A stretch of 64,000 bases of DNA from Progne subis subis (Eukaryota; Chordata; Aves; Passeriformes; Hirundinidae): assembly GCA_022316685.1 (NCBI GenBank), contig JAKJHU010000030.1:12475360-12539359 (forward strand), in the 5' to 3' direction. Below, one piece after another: positions 51,191 through 64,000 of the stretch. Every line of letters begins with the position of its first letter. Positions within the stretch are counted from its first letter, which is position 1. Position numbers and translations under genes: made by a program. The notes beneath the pieces were generated by a model, which had not been told where the DNA came from, ran no database searches, and worked only from the letters and a program-made list of their open reading frames with translations.

Positions 51191-52514
51191 TACACCACAC
51201 AGGCCCTTCATGGGGTGCACGAGGCCAGCCTGTGGGATGTCAGCTGAAGATGGATTGGTTTTTCTTGATTTAGCATAGAGGCCTGGGGAAAAACAGGTTA
51301 CTGAAAGGCCAGTGGTTGACCAGGTGAAACAAAGACACCTGATACCTCTGCTCCTTGTGATGTTCCCAGGGAGGAAACTGTCACCAAAACAGTGGGTCAT
51401 CATGAAGCCAAGATGCTACTTCAATTCACCTATTAAGTATTTTGACAGATACATGAGATTTAAGTGGCACCTAGGTCTCACACAACATAGAGGAAATTCA
51501 GCTTCCTACAGATTAAACCCTTTATTAGATGTTTCTCATGCATGGCCTGAAAGCACTGCTCTCCAAAATGAAGACTTGTAAATGACAGAATTCAGCTATT
51601 GAACAATATACCATGGCTCACCCTTAAGGCTCTGTAATATTATATCCATTAAATGGTACATTTTTTGAAGCAGCCTATGGAGTTATGAGAAGCTACATTT
51701 TTTTCCATGTCTGTCAGTGAGATACTTTCCAATATCTGTGGCCCAGTGCAGAAGTGCAGCACTGTGGACCACTAAAACATTCCTGTATCATTCTTTTCAT
51801 CAGGTTTCACAACCCAAAAGAACCTTGTGGAAAAGGAGAAACTAAGAAAAGGGCATCTTCATTCCTGCCTCCTTCCATGTCCTTTATAAAATTTCATTTT
51901 ATTTTGCTGTCCCTTTTTACAAAATTATTTTTATTTACTTGCATATTTAGATGCCACAATCCTGCTCTGCAGTGCTCAGAGTTGGCTCGCAGGCAGGCTA
52001 CCAGCCATAGCTTAGAGCAATCAGAAATACTTATGTCCACCACCATCACCTTTAGAAGGACAATAAACCATACAGAAGCCAAGAGTGAAAACCATAACTC
52101 TATGAGAAATATTCAAAGACAGAGCTTCACTCAAATTTTCTGCTTTCTTCTCTGTAAAAAATAACTCTTGTATGCCAGCAATCACTGACAAAGCATACCC
52201 CTTATTTTAGCTGTTACACTTATTTGCAATATTTGAAGTACTACAGAGGTAATAGACATTCCACTTCTTTAAAAACTTGAAGAAAGAATGGGCCAAATTG
52301 TTTTCAGCATAAACCAGCATATCAAGAGTAACGTGGAATAAATTTTATTTCCTAATTCAATGTATTTTGTTCTTACTGAAAATACGATCCATGTGTTTAC
52401 ATGGTAGCCATGTGCAGTATTTATATTGCCCATATGATGCAGAAGTTGGAGGCCCACTGGAGCAAAATGGGTGATTATTTGACTCACAGAGGTTTGGGGT
52501 TGTAGCAGTTCCAC

Positions 52515-52531
52515 AAAAAAAAAAAAAAAAA
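52515..52531. repeat. A17 tract
   Basis: An uninterrupted A-run. Simple sequence. It produces a phenylalanine run in an opposite-strand frame, which argues against that frame being a gene. Confidence 0.85.
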
Positions 52532-54677
52532 GGTGAGGCAGATGCTCCATTTCCTTACCACTTGACAGTGCTAGTTGTTTAAGGACTTTCCAAGCCCTTG
52601 GGTAAAATGCAGCTGCAGGTTTCCAGACCAAAACCTTGCAGCAGCTGCACCAGCCTCTGAACATCTGGATCAGCCTCATCAGTGCCTCTTTAAACTACCC
52701 ATCTGAATGAGGAGCACAGGACACTCATAAAACACCAGTTTCCAAAGTCAGCTATGTACACAAAAAGCTAACTATCATAGAAAAGAAGCTTTTCAAAAAC
52801 ACTTTCAGTATTGAAGTGTGGCAGTCACTTTATCTTCACTAGGTCTGGTGCAGAACTGGTTTTACCTGAAACCATGCTGGATTCAACACTGTAAGGCAAA
52901 ACTTTTCACTGAAGATGGAGGAGGGAAGTAGGACCAAAGGCTCTGTTCAGCAATCTGGATACAGGGGGCAAAGGTGATTTAAAAGAGGAACTGGCTTGTA
53001 GACAGATCTCCTCCTCCTATCTCCAACCACCATAGTATAGATATTAACCACACCATTCAAACCCTACTAAACAAAGGCAGAAGCTAGGTAAGCTGTAATT
53101 TCACAGGCCCTGCATTGTATTCTTCACAGTGGACTGCAAGCATCACTCATAATGGTAAGCAGTATGCAACCAGAGTCATCAGGTTTTTTTAGAAATTAGC
53201 TCTGCAAATCAAACATGTTCACAGAACCCATGACTTAAGACAGATGACCCCATTCTTAACTCTACAGACCATTTGCCACAAAAGCATTTAGTAGCAAGGG
53301 CACCATGACAGTTCCAAGGGAAAGGGCACATGGGTGGTTGTAGTAGCCCATGGGCGTACTTGCTGCGAGGGCAGGACAAAGACAAACACACCTGGGGAAA
53401 CTTTCAATGCCAAAAGAATGCAGAATGGTACCTCTGAACTTTGCCACAGTACAACATCCAAAACTAGCGAGAAAAGGGGAAAAAAAAAAGGTTTTAATTT
53501 TTCATGCAAACTGAGCATGCAGCTTTTCCACAGGTAGTGGAAATAACAACATTTGCTCTTCCATGAAAGCAGCACCTCTGCTAAGACTTGTTTTAAGCAC
53601 AAGTCCAAACCCATATTCATCTAAGCCAAGTACAAGTCATATCCTCTTCAAGTAACTACAATTTGAACTAGGAATCTCATCTCTGCAGAGCTCATGGTGA
53701 AGCTTTAGGGTCCGAGTCAGCTGACCTATTTTTAATGCCACATCAGGAGGGGAACAATTGCATCGTGGAGTGTGCATTTCTTTCTAGCAACTGTCACACA
53801 AATCCAGATAACCCACCTTGCCCAAAACATCTCTAATATTTCATGTCTCTAGTTTATCTGGTCAGGAGATCTAATCATACTCAAGGCCATGCTTCCAACC
53901 ATGCCAAACCTTAACAGTCACCTGGGGTGGATACACCATTCCCAGTGCTCAGAAGGGGTCGGCAGGATGGCTCAGGACAGACAGGAGCCCAATAGCATGA
54001 ACATGCCACACTCAATGCATGACTGTGTACTGTCCCAGCAGTACTCCAAGGCACACACGTAGCATGGATTACCAAGAACATTACACTTCTGTGCATCTCC
54101 ACACTGCAGACACTGAGAAGGGCTTGGCTGAGGCAGAAGATAAACCCTGTCCCTGCTTTGCTGGATTAGATAGATTCACTCACACATCACTTACAGCTTC
54201 AAGTTCAAGAGAGACATTTCCCTTTCCTTTCTCTTGAATGTTTCTTGTTAGAGGAGATTGAGGGAGTAGAACACCTGGGGATCAAAACCTAATGGAATCC
54301 AGCACAGACTGAGTCTCAAAATCAAATCCTGCTGTCACTGAAATGTTGCTAGGTATCTTTGTTATTCTTTCCAGTAACTGTCTTCTTGTTTTGGTGCTGT
54401 CAGAAGGATCACGTTTCCTTAGACAGCGAATGCCCTGGGTGCTACCATTACCATGATCCCAGGAGCTCATGTGGCATTTCCAGCACCCAGGACATAACAG
54501 GGATTATTACAGCACACACCCCTGCCTGGGAACTTTTAGGGTGCAAGGACTAAAGAGCAAAATATAAAAAAGCCATACATAAATTGCTACAGTAATTAGA
54601 TTATACAGTCATCATGAAAGTGTTTGGTTGCAGCCTGCATTCATTAAAAGTATAATCAAAGGATTGCTTAAGAAAGA

Positions 54678-54693
54678 TTTTTTTTTTTTTTTT
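54678..54693. repeat. T16 tract
   Basis: Sixteen T followed by CCC. Simple sequence. Confidence 0.85.
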
Positions 54694-57049
54694 CCCTTTA
54701 GCACACACATTGCACTATCAACAACAGCACAAAGTGGCTGTATGTGTGACTCCCAAGGACTTGTTAGCTCTAGCTATTGATCCATGAACTAAATATATTT
54801 TTCTGGGAATTTCTGGCCAGGAATGTCCATACTGGCCCAAACTACAGCAGATATAATAGGTCACTCATGGACTGTAACACTGCTCTCAATGTTCATCAGG
54901 TTCATGCCTCTGAGCACGTTATTACCCACCAGTCTCCCCCACTGAATAGCAAACTGCTGGGATTCTCTTTTTGTTTGAGGGTACTTATTTGGAGGGGGTG
55001 ATGGGCTACTAACATCAGGGTTTAACTCAAATACACAAAAGCCAGGAAATTCACAGCCAGGGCTGAAAATGTGTGCTGACACAGCAGCATTATCTCCTGC
55101 CATTAAGCCTTTTTTGGATCTTTTGGCACAACTGCCCGGGTTAAAGCCTGCGTGTCAGCAGAGATTTTTCAGACTTTGCCACTAATTTGTTTGCTTTAGT
55201 TAAGTCGCTAGCATCAGTCAGATATATTCTTCTTAACATTACATGAACACCTAATGAAGGCCTAGCACATATACATACATATCCCTACACCCAACATCTT
55301 TCCATTTGTGGTTTCACCTTCCGTCTCCCCAGGGCCGTGAATACAGCATGAACCAACTTGCAAAATCCCAGCTGTCCTTCCAGAGTGGACACAAAAGGGG
55401 ATTAAGCAGCACTGAATAGTGCTGACAAACAGACCTGGGCAACCGTAGCAGTTGGTATTTCAGAGTAGCGTCACATCCCAAGGATCCAGTCTGGCTCCCC
55501 TCCCAAACCCAGGAAGGTGGGTGGGAGGAGGACCCTGTGGATTAGCCATGGCACAGCTCTCCTAAGGGGCAGAGATGCCAAAAAGGGTGCTTGGGGAATT
55601 GCTCTTGGCTCTTTCAGTCACCTTCACTGAATTCATTTAGTCGCTCTTTTAACAGGTGGGTGATGATTGGAATCTTTGGTTGCCTTTACTGGGAAGTGAC
55701 TTCCTAGAAAGGGGGTATTCTCTATTGCAATGGCAGAAGGGGGCCTGGGACGGCTGCAGGTGGGCACAGCGGTGGCCACTGCCTGCCCCTTTTTCCCTGC
55801 TGTCTCAGCCCCTCCAGGGGCTTCTCAAATGTAAAAATACCACAGGAGAAAAAACCAGCAGAAAGCAATAAGAAGGTGAGATTTTTCCCATTCCTGCTTG
55901 TGTGACTATGAGTACACGATGGGGGATGGTTGAAAATGGATGAAACTGTAAAATTACCCGAGCAAGTGAGCCCCCTCCTGCAGGAGAGCTGGCCTGGATA
56001 TAAGCTGCTGGCAGCCATGGAAGAGGGTCAGGCAGCTCCCCTCCCACGCTGGCTCACTGGTCTCCCACCACACCCAGCATGTGCCCAGCACAGCCCTGCC
56101 GAGACCCTGGGCCCAGCACACACAGAACATCCCACACATGGGACACTGGACCAGCCACACGTGCACAGCCATGATCATGACCTGCTGCCTCGGGAATACT
56201 GAAGCAGGTAAAGCCTCAGCCATGGACGCTGGAAAAGGGAAGGGGACCTGGGCAGAAGTGAGGAGCCAGAGGAGGCTGCCTGGGTTAAACAAGTGACAAC
56301 ACCGCAGCCCCCAGCTCGTTTTCATGCAATTTAAATGTTCTGCCAAGCAATGGCAGCTCCAGCTGCTTGCAGGGCTGAGATATAGAACACATATACATTT
56401 TCTCCATCTACTTTTAAAATCCAGAATAAGATTTAAGTCAAATTTAAGAAATTACTTAAATGAAGCAAATGACCAAGAGGTCCTATCTCATCAAGAAAAA
56501 AGAACCTAGCTAACTTGGCCCTCTAAACAGGCACCCAGAAATGGAAAACTAATTTCATTAGAGACTTTATCTTGTTGGTTACAAGGCACTTGTCATAGAT
56601 TTACCACTAAATTAAAAAAATAGAAGGTTGCTTACACCAGCCCAAAATTTACCAGCTTAATACAAAGGAATTGCCAGAAGGACTCAACATCAAATAAAAG
56701 AGCAGGGTTGGATTTTACAATTTTAAAGACATGTCATTAATATAATCTATAAATAACTGAAATAGTGTTTCTGAATGAAAGGGCCATTGTTCATTTTTAT
56801 CACAAATATGAAGACAAGTGTTGTGGTGAAGGAGGGGAGACTTTCCAACAGAACATTATAGATTTATTTTATAAAAAAAACAACCCAACAATACAGAAGG
56901 ATACCTTCGGGCAGTACTTTAAAGTATGCTTCAGTACAAAGGCAGGATCTTTGACAATATGGATGTCATAGAGATGAACCAATGCACACCAGAAAGAGAG
57001 CAGACAGTAGTGACAGACAAATGTGCATTTTACTTGGATTCTAAAATCC

Positions 57050-57170
57050 TACAGAATTATTGTTACTGTTAATATAATATAACTGCTTAAGAGGATTTTT
57101 CTGATTAATATGAGCCGGTTTGGACAATGACACTTAAGCAGATTCATTGTCACTTAGAGCCTAAACCTAA
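57050..57170. promoter_or_regulatory. Candidate regulatory block with facing SOX-type sites
   Basis: GACAATGA at 57123-57130 and TCATTGTC at 57144-57151 are exact inverted copies 13 bases apart. Each holds the ACAAT/ATTGT core bound by SOX HMG-box factors. Each pair member also runs into CACTTA (57131-57136 and 57151-57156), so a 6-bp word repeats at exactly 20 bases. The upstream 57060-57110 is AT-rich with ATTAATA words. This is a plausible factor-binding arrangement, inferred from motif alone. Confidence 0.3.
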
Positions 57171-57900
57171 ATCAGTCCTTAGCTTTAAACCAGATCAGTT
57201 CCCAGTTCTGGTTCACTGGGCAACCACAGAAACATTTGTCTTACCACAGAGGAGGCAAAAGTACATTTAGAGGCAGATGTGTTCCTTTTGATGGAAGTGA
57301 CATCATTTTGATGGCAAAGCAACAGTAAAAATTCATCAAGGGGTTAAATTCCTCTCTGAAAATGCCACTGCAATAGTAATAGCTGTGTCTTGGGCCACAG
57401 AGTCTTAACCAAGCAAGCCTGCATCTTCACCCATTAATCCAACTGGAAACCAGTGGATCTGTGCAGAACACACAGCACTGTCAACTGCTGGGAGCAGAGC
57501 TCCCTGGATTGACAGGGCTGGCAGGAAAGCAGGCGCCCACCCAATTAGTCTGCCCTGCAAGGCTGGCCAGCTGATGTTAGTTCTGTGGGGAAATCAACCC
57601 CTGGCTCCAAGCACACAAGATATTAAAAACCTCAGGTTCAGAACAGTAAATCTTTCTTTCAATTAACTGAAATAAACAGATGAACAACAGGGTGGATGAG
57701 GTTGCTTCAAAGTGGTAGCCTTAAAGTCATGTAATAAAAAGGAAAACAAACAAAAAATAAAATTCAAAGCCATGCGACATCACCCTCCCCCCGTACATGT
57801 TTTATTCCATTGATGATGGAGGACCCAGTCAGTCAAAATCTGCAGATTGGTAGGCAGCACATTCCGTGCTGTCTGTCAGCATTACACATCCTAAAGGGCT

Positions 57901-57928
57901 GAATAAATAATTGAAGAATAAATAATTG
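57901..57928. repeat. 13-bp direct repeat
   Basis: GAATAAATAATTG occurs at 57901-57913 and again at 57916-57928 with two A between, a 15-base period. It borders the conserved-looking block that follows. Confidence 0.85.
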
Positions 57929-58095
57929 TGCCAGGGCTTTGTCTCATGGGCCATTTTTATAGATTGCTGTCTAATGATAGCACCATCTGCAACGCTCCGC
58001 ATTAATATGGGATAAAATTACATAGTGCTTTGTTTGTTCTGACACTGTGATGTTATGATGTCTCTTAATATTATCTTGAATACAAGGCTAGAGCA
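57916..58095. promoter_or_regulatory. Candidate conserved non-coding block
   Basis: High-complexity, repeat-free sequence with forkhead-like and homeodomain-like words (TTTGTTTGTT near 58030, and GCATTAATATGG near 58000). A CpG is held in AACGCTCCGC at about 57992-58001. Of all parts of the window this one reads most like a vertebrate conserved element to me. No alignment was possible. Confidence 0.3.
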
Positions 58096-60714
58096 ATGAC
58101 AGAAGTGTCCCAAATGCTTGTAAGCTCTTAGTTAGGGAAATCCAAGTTTAAGCAGAGAAATTTTCCCCCCAGGGACAGGACAGGGAAGAATGGGGAAGCC
58201 TGGATGTTTCCAGTGCATGTCTTATCAAGGTGATTAAAAAGAGAGGAGCTTGTTAGTAATGTTTTTGTTATGTATGTCCAATTCAGACTGCAGGTCAGCA
58301 GTTCTTTGCTGACAAGGCTGCAGGCAGGCTTACCTCAAAAACAAAACTACACCCCAGCCCCAGTTCCTTTCTCAGTGCTGAGAGGAAGGCAAAGAGATCA
58401 AGCACAGGTTCTCACTCCCTAAATCCAAAAGAAGATTACTTACATCAGTTTAATCTGGCACGGAAGCATACTATAGGCATGGGAAGTATCTGCAAGGAGA
58501 CAAGCTTTTTGCATAAGAAAGAAAGCAAGCTCAATACAGCCACTACTTGCTTTCCAGTAATGCTTTACCCTTCTTAACCCATTAAGTCTCCACCCAAGAA
58601 ACATTTTATTCTTTGAAAGTAAAATCTGAAGCCATGATTAAATATTCACCAGTAGTAGTCCTTCTGCCTTCTGCACAATTTTCCATGCCTGCAGGACACC
58701 AGGAGCATTTCCCTTCCTTCCTGAAAAGGTCTTGTGGACATCATCTCTCCCTCCCTCCTCAGCTAAAGGTGCAGGGAGCCAGGCAGAGTGGAGCCAAGCA
58801 GCCCCATCCCCTCACTCCTACATGTCTGCGACTGCTGCGATGAGCAGCTGTGGCTGGTAGAGTGGTAGGTCTGTGAGATGGAACAAATGCAGTGGGCTGC
58901 CTCAAAACTATTGCCTACCTGCGGAGCAATTGCAAAATTTTAAGTAGGTTTTGCAAAGTCCGATCTCACTGTCATCACAATCCAGCATCACTCCAAGGAG
59001 GCTGCAATGAGAAGTGTTTTGGTCTCTTAAGCCATGGCCCCCCATTCCCACATACTCCTCAGGACCAGCCTCCAGAACTGAACATTTCAATTTTCACATC
59101 CTGGAAAAGCAAACCCAGAAGAGATGCTGGGCACATGGGGCCCCAACAGTTACCCACAAGGTCACAACTGTGGCCATAGGTTTCAGGAACTAATTTGCAA
59201 AGCAGGAGGTTTCAAACTCTCCATTGATCAGGTTTAGCTCGGTGTCAGAAGTACAGAGACTTTGAGACAGAGGAAGCTTTGGAGAATGAAGCCTTGTGGT
59301 TGCTCCAGTCAAAAAGATGATGGCGAAGGAAAAGCCTCTTGCCCCCTAGCCTTCCTTGTAACATCAAATATTTTTCTAACCCTCAGTCCAGCCTCATACT
59401 AAGAGCTGGCATACAAACTAATCCAGGACTGTGGTTACAACTTGGCTGTAACAAGTTACGTCTAAATTAACAATTAGAAAGAGACCTACTGATACAACCC
59501 CCCAGCAGGAAGACATCTTCAACCAGCACAAAGCTTCTCTGAACAGACAACACAGACAGCATTCTACCCCTGCTCTTGTCAGCACGGACCATGGTTGAGG
59601 TAACTGCAGAACCACTCAATGGTTATAGCAGTGCGCCCTTCAGTGCCTCTGAAACCTCAGAAACCCAAATGTGTGGCACAGGCTGCTAAAGCACACCACC
59701 ATAACACAGCAGCGGTGGAAACCTGCTTCTGCACAAAGGACTTGCTGGGGCCTTCCAATACATTTGGCCATTTACACATTAACCAGCACACGCACATATG
59801 GATATCAATACAACAGTGACCACAGATCACATAATACAAACTTAAGAGCTTCACCCCAAATTTGTATTGAAGAAGATATGTAAATGGCCATAGAATGATC
59901 CCATGTCCTGCCCCCAGCTCTGACAGAGTTCAGACAAATTCCATCACCCATCCTGCAATTCCACTGGGCCAACTAAGGACACAAAACCCTCTACCCTACA
60001 GGAACAGCAGGGCTGTTCCACATTAGTGTCTAGGAAATGTTCAAATGTGGCTAAGCGAACACCTCAGTTACTTAGCAAAACTTATCCTAATGCCATAACA
60101 CCTCCACTTTTGCCCCATACAGCTGGGTATCCTGGGCATGCATTATTCCTCCTCCTGGAAAATGTGAAACAGCTTTCCATGAGAACAAAACACGGTCTGT
60201 GGATGTGCACAAGAAGTGGGGAACAGAAACCAACACAGACACAGAACGATGACAAGGGAAAAAGTATTAATCAAACAAATTACCACCAAAGAGGACTTGG
60301 GCTACAAATCGGAGGAATGTGGTTTCTTCACATCCTGGTTTAGGGCAAAGAAATAAAACAATCAGAGAGTGTCCCAGACACTGTGGATCCATGTGTGGCT
60401 CTGTCTTGTAGGCACTCCTCTGTTTCTGCTGCAGATAAAGAAGGCCCAGCGACCTATGAAGCGTGGGGAATTCATCCCCCTGCGACCAGGTGAGACACAG
60501 GACAGCCACTGTGCTCAGGGAAGTTCAACTGCAAATCCTGTCAGAAAAGGCACCGCTCCCTGAGGGCCACAGAGGAGAGCCAGAAGGAGGAAAAGTTTAG
60601 TGTCTTGCTAAACTGTAGATAAAAACTGAACGGGAAGGTACGAGTGTAGTGTGCAAGGCATGCGGCTACCACCTGGTCTGTGAGGGCAAATATCCACTTT
60701 CATCAAAGCAGAGC

Positions 60715-60965
60715 AATGAAAAAAAGAATAAAAGTAACAAAAAGTACAGCTTTTGACATTAAATATTCATTGCAACAGCTATGATGCGGCTAATGGAAAA
60801 TGTCCGTAAAACCTTTAAGACGTTTGTTAATGCGCGGAGACTGGCAGAGGTCACAGCACACTTGGTGCAAATCAGGAGCAATTGAACAAAAATAGTTTGT
60901 TCCTTTTCAAACTAGCACTAAAAAGGTGTCCATTTATTGCACCAAAACCACTGAAGGCACTAGGA
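60715..60965. promoter_or_regulatory. Candidate conserved non-coding block
   Basis: Repeat-free sequence with three or four CpGs retained within AT-rich DNA (GATGCGGC, GTCCGTAA, GACGTTTG and GCGCGGAG between 60782 and 60840). It also has a nuclear-receptor-like half site AGAGGTCACAG near 60847 and paired TTGCA words. CpGs surviving in otherwise CpG-poor DNA hint at purifying selection or low methylation. Function is inference. Confidence 0.28.
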
Positions 60966-63447
60966 AGAGTCATAAACACTCTTTAATGACAGTATTCCCA
61001 GTAGCTGCTGCCCAGCTGCACAGCCATTAAAATCTCCCCTTACAATTCTGACACCAGATTTCAGTCTCTAGCTGAGGAGGCTCCCAGGCCCAAGGACAGT
61101 GCTCTGCAATTTCAATGTCACCTTTCCCAGTCCCATGCTAAGAGGTAAGGACCAAAACCCACACAGTCCAGCAACCTCCACCCTGCAGTGAGACTGACAT
61201 GGTTAGTGCACAAAATATCTCTACAGAAACACCATGCAGACCATTTATCTTTGCTATCTCCATTCAGTAACAAAGCCACCTACAGAACTCAATGTTCCTA
61301 TGCTTTTACAAGTGCCTAACATCTGATTCTCCAAGGCCAGACAAGCACAAATACAATTTGCCAAAGCACCCAGTTCTCTTCCCTGCCTTTATCCTCAAAA
61401 TAAATCAGTTATCCCAAACTGACAGTTGCAAACTCTGAATTTTGCAGTTTCCATCACTGTTTTGCTCTAAATTGCAACAAAGTTCAACTTCCCACCCTGT
61501 TCCAGGCCATGCAGGGGAACACTGGTGTTTCCTGGGCAGAACTGAAGCAGCGCCAGTCAAACTCCAGCTTCTCCCATCACACGACCACCCATCCCCCAGC
61601 AGTGCAGACAGAGGGAGTGCGTATTTCCAGACAACTTGGTGGTGTGGTACAATCCCTGCTGACAACACAGGACAGCCCTACTTAAAACCACCCCTGGCTA
61701 TTTTAATGAAGAGGTCCTGCTAGATCACATCAGGTGGAATAAAAAGTACCAGTTTTGAACACTGCATGCTGACTCCCGCCTCTTCTTTCCACAAGAAGGG
61801 CAGATGCAGCAAACAGCAGCTGTTAGGAGCCCCATCTTTATCATCTACACACACGAGTCCCAGCACACCACTATTTCAGTTCTGATATCCACCTTCTAGC
61901 ATTAATTCCATGCAAATAATAATCATAGAGCCCTGCCACCAGTCCACACACAAAAGCAATTAAAACCCTCTAACAGCTGTGCATCAAATACTAACTGCAA
62001 GTGTATCTTTTGAGGCTGCCAGGTAAGTGCTGCCTGCAGAAGGTGATCAGGCACATAACCACTTGCAGCCCAGAGACTGCACAGACACGCATGCCCAGGT
62101 GTTTTAAATGCATATTGGAAGACTTTAAAGCAAAAAAAATTGTCCAGATTTCTCTTACTCCCTGTTGGCCAACAATTTTAAGCTTACATCAGCACTGGTG
62201 TTCAAACACTACGGCTAATGGCAAAAATGTATACACCAGTTGCTTTTTTTTCTACTCTGCATTTCAGAATGCATAGTGCCCACACAAAATCATTTACAGC
62301 GCAAGAGAAAATCACATTAAGAAACCAACATATAAGTCATATTAATAAATGTTTTTATCAAGGATTTGAAGGCACAAGAATCTGTCACTTCCATTGCTCG
62401 GTTCAATAATCTTTACTAGTTTATTTATCTCCTATAGTTTGCTCAGCTTTCCAACCTCTAGTATAAAAATGTTTTCTCTCTTTTTATCTAACAACAAAGT
62501 GGAAAAAAACCTGTGATTCACTCCCAGGACACAGAAAAATCCATTTGTGATGAAACACAAGCCACCAGCACATGCAAATGTTTCCTAGAAAGTCAACAAC
62601 TGTTAGCAGGCCTTTAGGGGTTAATAACCATGGCATTCCTTCACTTAATTTTACATAGAAAAGGTCATCATCCATTACATTTTCCTCCCAAACATTAACC
62701 CTCCATGTTACACAGGTCCAAACACCAGACTTTCACCAAGGCAGAGCTTTCTAAGACTCCACCATCTTCTGAGAGTGACAAAATCTCTGGTGGAGCACAA
62801 GCACTGGTTAAACCATCCAGCACAAAAAGGGGCACAAGGACTCTTGGGTCAGGTTGTGCTGCTCTTGCCACTGCTCTGGCTAGGTCTGAAATGCATTTAC
62901 TAAAGAGTCAAGAATAAAGCCTGCAAAAACAAGACGATGATTCATGCGCTGAGTTGTTTCATGTGTCTGAGTTGTTGTGACACCATGCTCTCTAAGACCA
63001 ACTCTTTAACCTCTGAGGGTTTGTTTGGTTTTCGTGGCTAACATGTGTAGTGCATATTATTTCAGAGAATTTGCAGTGACCCAATAGTAAAGATGATTAA
63101 AAGCAAAGAAAGTGCAAGTTGGTGGGATAACAACCAGCAAAACAGAGAAAGTCATGGTGTATGCAATTCTATTTAAGATGTGTATGTGCATGCATGTAAA
63201 TCAAAACCATGATCTGTACATCAGTTCTGAACATACAGAGACACATAAATCACACACACCCCACAGCAGAGAAAAATTTGGACACCACCAGACATAATAT
63301 ACTCCACCTAATCAGACTATTTCCCTTCCCACAAATGATATGGCTCTGCAAATTTAACTTTGGTGCAAGTAATTTCAGTTTGGGTGAAAGATTTTGTTTT
63401 TAATAATATCCATTTGGCTTCCACAAGCAATGCCAAACGCAGGTAGA

Positions 63448-63471
63448 CCTGTATAACCAAAGTTATACAGG
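63448..63471. repeat. Perfect 10-bp hairpin
   Basis: CCTGTATAAC at 63448-63457 and GTTATACAGG at 63462-63471 are exact reverse complements separated by CAAA. The stem is too short for a microRNA precursor. It could be a cruciform-forming palindrome, paired factor sites or the relic of two facing transposon ends. Confidence 0.8.
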
Positions 63472-64000
63472 ATTAACATATAGCTTTAAGCTCCTATTAT
63501 GTCAAAATGTACCTCCCACATATCCATGTGTGCTCCCAGGCATCACTTGACCACTCATTTCACTCCTGGTTTCTTCACTTTTAGATTGACTCCTAGCAAA
63601 AATCTCAAACTACAAATATACTTGTATATATTTTCCATACACAAACACCATACTTTATTGTATTTAAATATGGGGGGAAAAGACAGATTGACTGAACTGT
63701 TCAAAGCCACAAGCACAGGAGAATTCATATTCAAGACCTTCTCAGATTTGAGTTCAGCATATTAGCTCATTCCTTCCTGCAACAGCATTATTCTTTATCT
63801 AGACTTTGCCACAACCACAACAAATCAAACCCCTCTACAGACAAACAGTATCAGCGATGTCATTATCCACAAAAGACTTACATCAGGGATGAATATGACT
63901 GCAGTACCAAGAAGAAAAAAAAGTGCTGAAAATAAGATACTAAGAGCCAAATTATTTGGTGACATAACCAGGTACAATACATTGAGTGAAATAGAGTAGC

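Larger units (their letters stand above)
51191..57059. other. Non-coding DNA, no gene seen
   Basis: Unique sequence with an A17 tract (52515-52531), a T16 tract (54678-54693) and a GC-richer patch at 55480-56300. In the patch, frames overlap on both strands up to 130 codons. The patch has few CpGs and no domain I recognise. Confidence 0.6.
58096..64000. other. Non-coding DNA, no gene seen
   Basis: No gene is supported to the end of the window. Frames are short (at most 105 codons) and unmatched. A conserved-looking block is at 60715-60965 and a perfect 10-bp hairpin at 63448-63471, given separately. An octamer word ATGCAAAT is at 62572-62579. Confidence 0.6.

Noticed and set aside
51754..52164. 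136-codon frame
   Set aside because: Starts at GTG, which is not a usual vertebrate start, and has no domain.
52269..52679. 136-codon minus-strand frame with ATG start
   Set aside because: It runs through the A17 tract, giving a phenylalanine run. Composition and lack of a domain point to chance.
1..64000. CRISPR arrays, prokaryotic operons, prophage or plasmid functions
   Set aside because: The window is vertebrate nuclear DNA (CR1 and MIR elements, microsatellites, CpG-poor). No regularly spaced direct repeats or prokaryotic gene structure were found.

Overview
This window reads as non-coding DNA from a vertebrate nuclear genome, most likely a bird. The sequence is AT-leaning and CpG-poor. 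There are no operons, no compact gene array and no long open frame with an ATG start. The bird assignment rests on two CR1 (chicken repeat 1) LINE 3' ends, at 18655-18779 (minus strand) and about 50931-51190 (plus strand). Both end in the A/TTCTATGATTC-type terminus and carry the GGTCCC-TCCAAC block typical of CR1. Older amniote elements survive as two MIR-like SINE copies, at 8250-8395 (minus) and about 47690-47825 (plus). The repeat load I can recognise is low for 64 kb, which also fits a bird. The species and the flanking genes cannot be told from the window.

Layout. 1-8.2 kb: unique non-coding DNA with a TAATTA cluster near 550-593. 8.25-8.4 kb: a MIR relic, then conserved-looking AT-rich sequence. 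13.36-14.46 kb: a GC-richer island with a CA microsatellite. 18.65 kb: a CR1 tail. 18.8-32.3 kb: unique DNA with a few conserved-looking AT-rich blocks. 32.31-32.58 kb: a 30-bp minisatellite and an A33 tract. 40.35-40.49 kb: a 140-bp strand made almost only of A and C. 47.7-48.2 kb: a MIR copy and a decayed tRNA-like sequence. 50.68-51.19 kb: a local CpG-rich patch running into a CR1 tail. 57-61 kb: three blocks whose texture suggests conserved regulatory DNA, one with a pair of facing SOX-type sites.

No protein-coding gene, exon or functional RNA gene can be supported from sequence alone. The open frames are short, overlap on both strands, match no family I recognise, and several of the longest begin at GTG or TTG rather than ATG. 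The window is best read as intergenic or deep intronic DNA. Any function is more likely to lie in cis-regulatory elements or unannotated long non-coding RNA than in proteins. I found no convincing sign of a new multi-gene system. The most useful leads are the candidate regulatory blocks, the ancient SINE relics, the tRNA-like relic and a few compact symmetric motifs.
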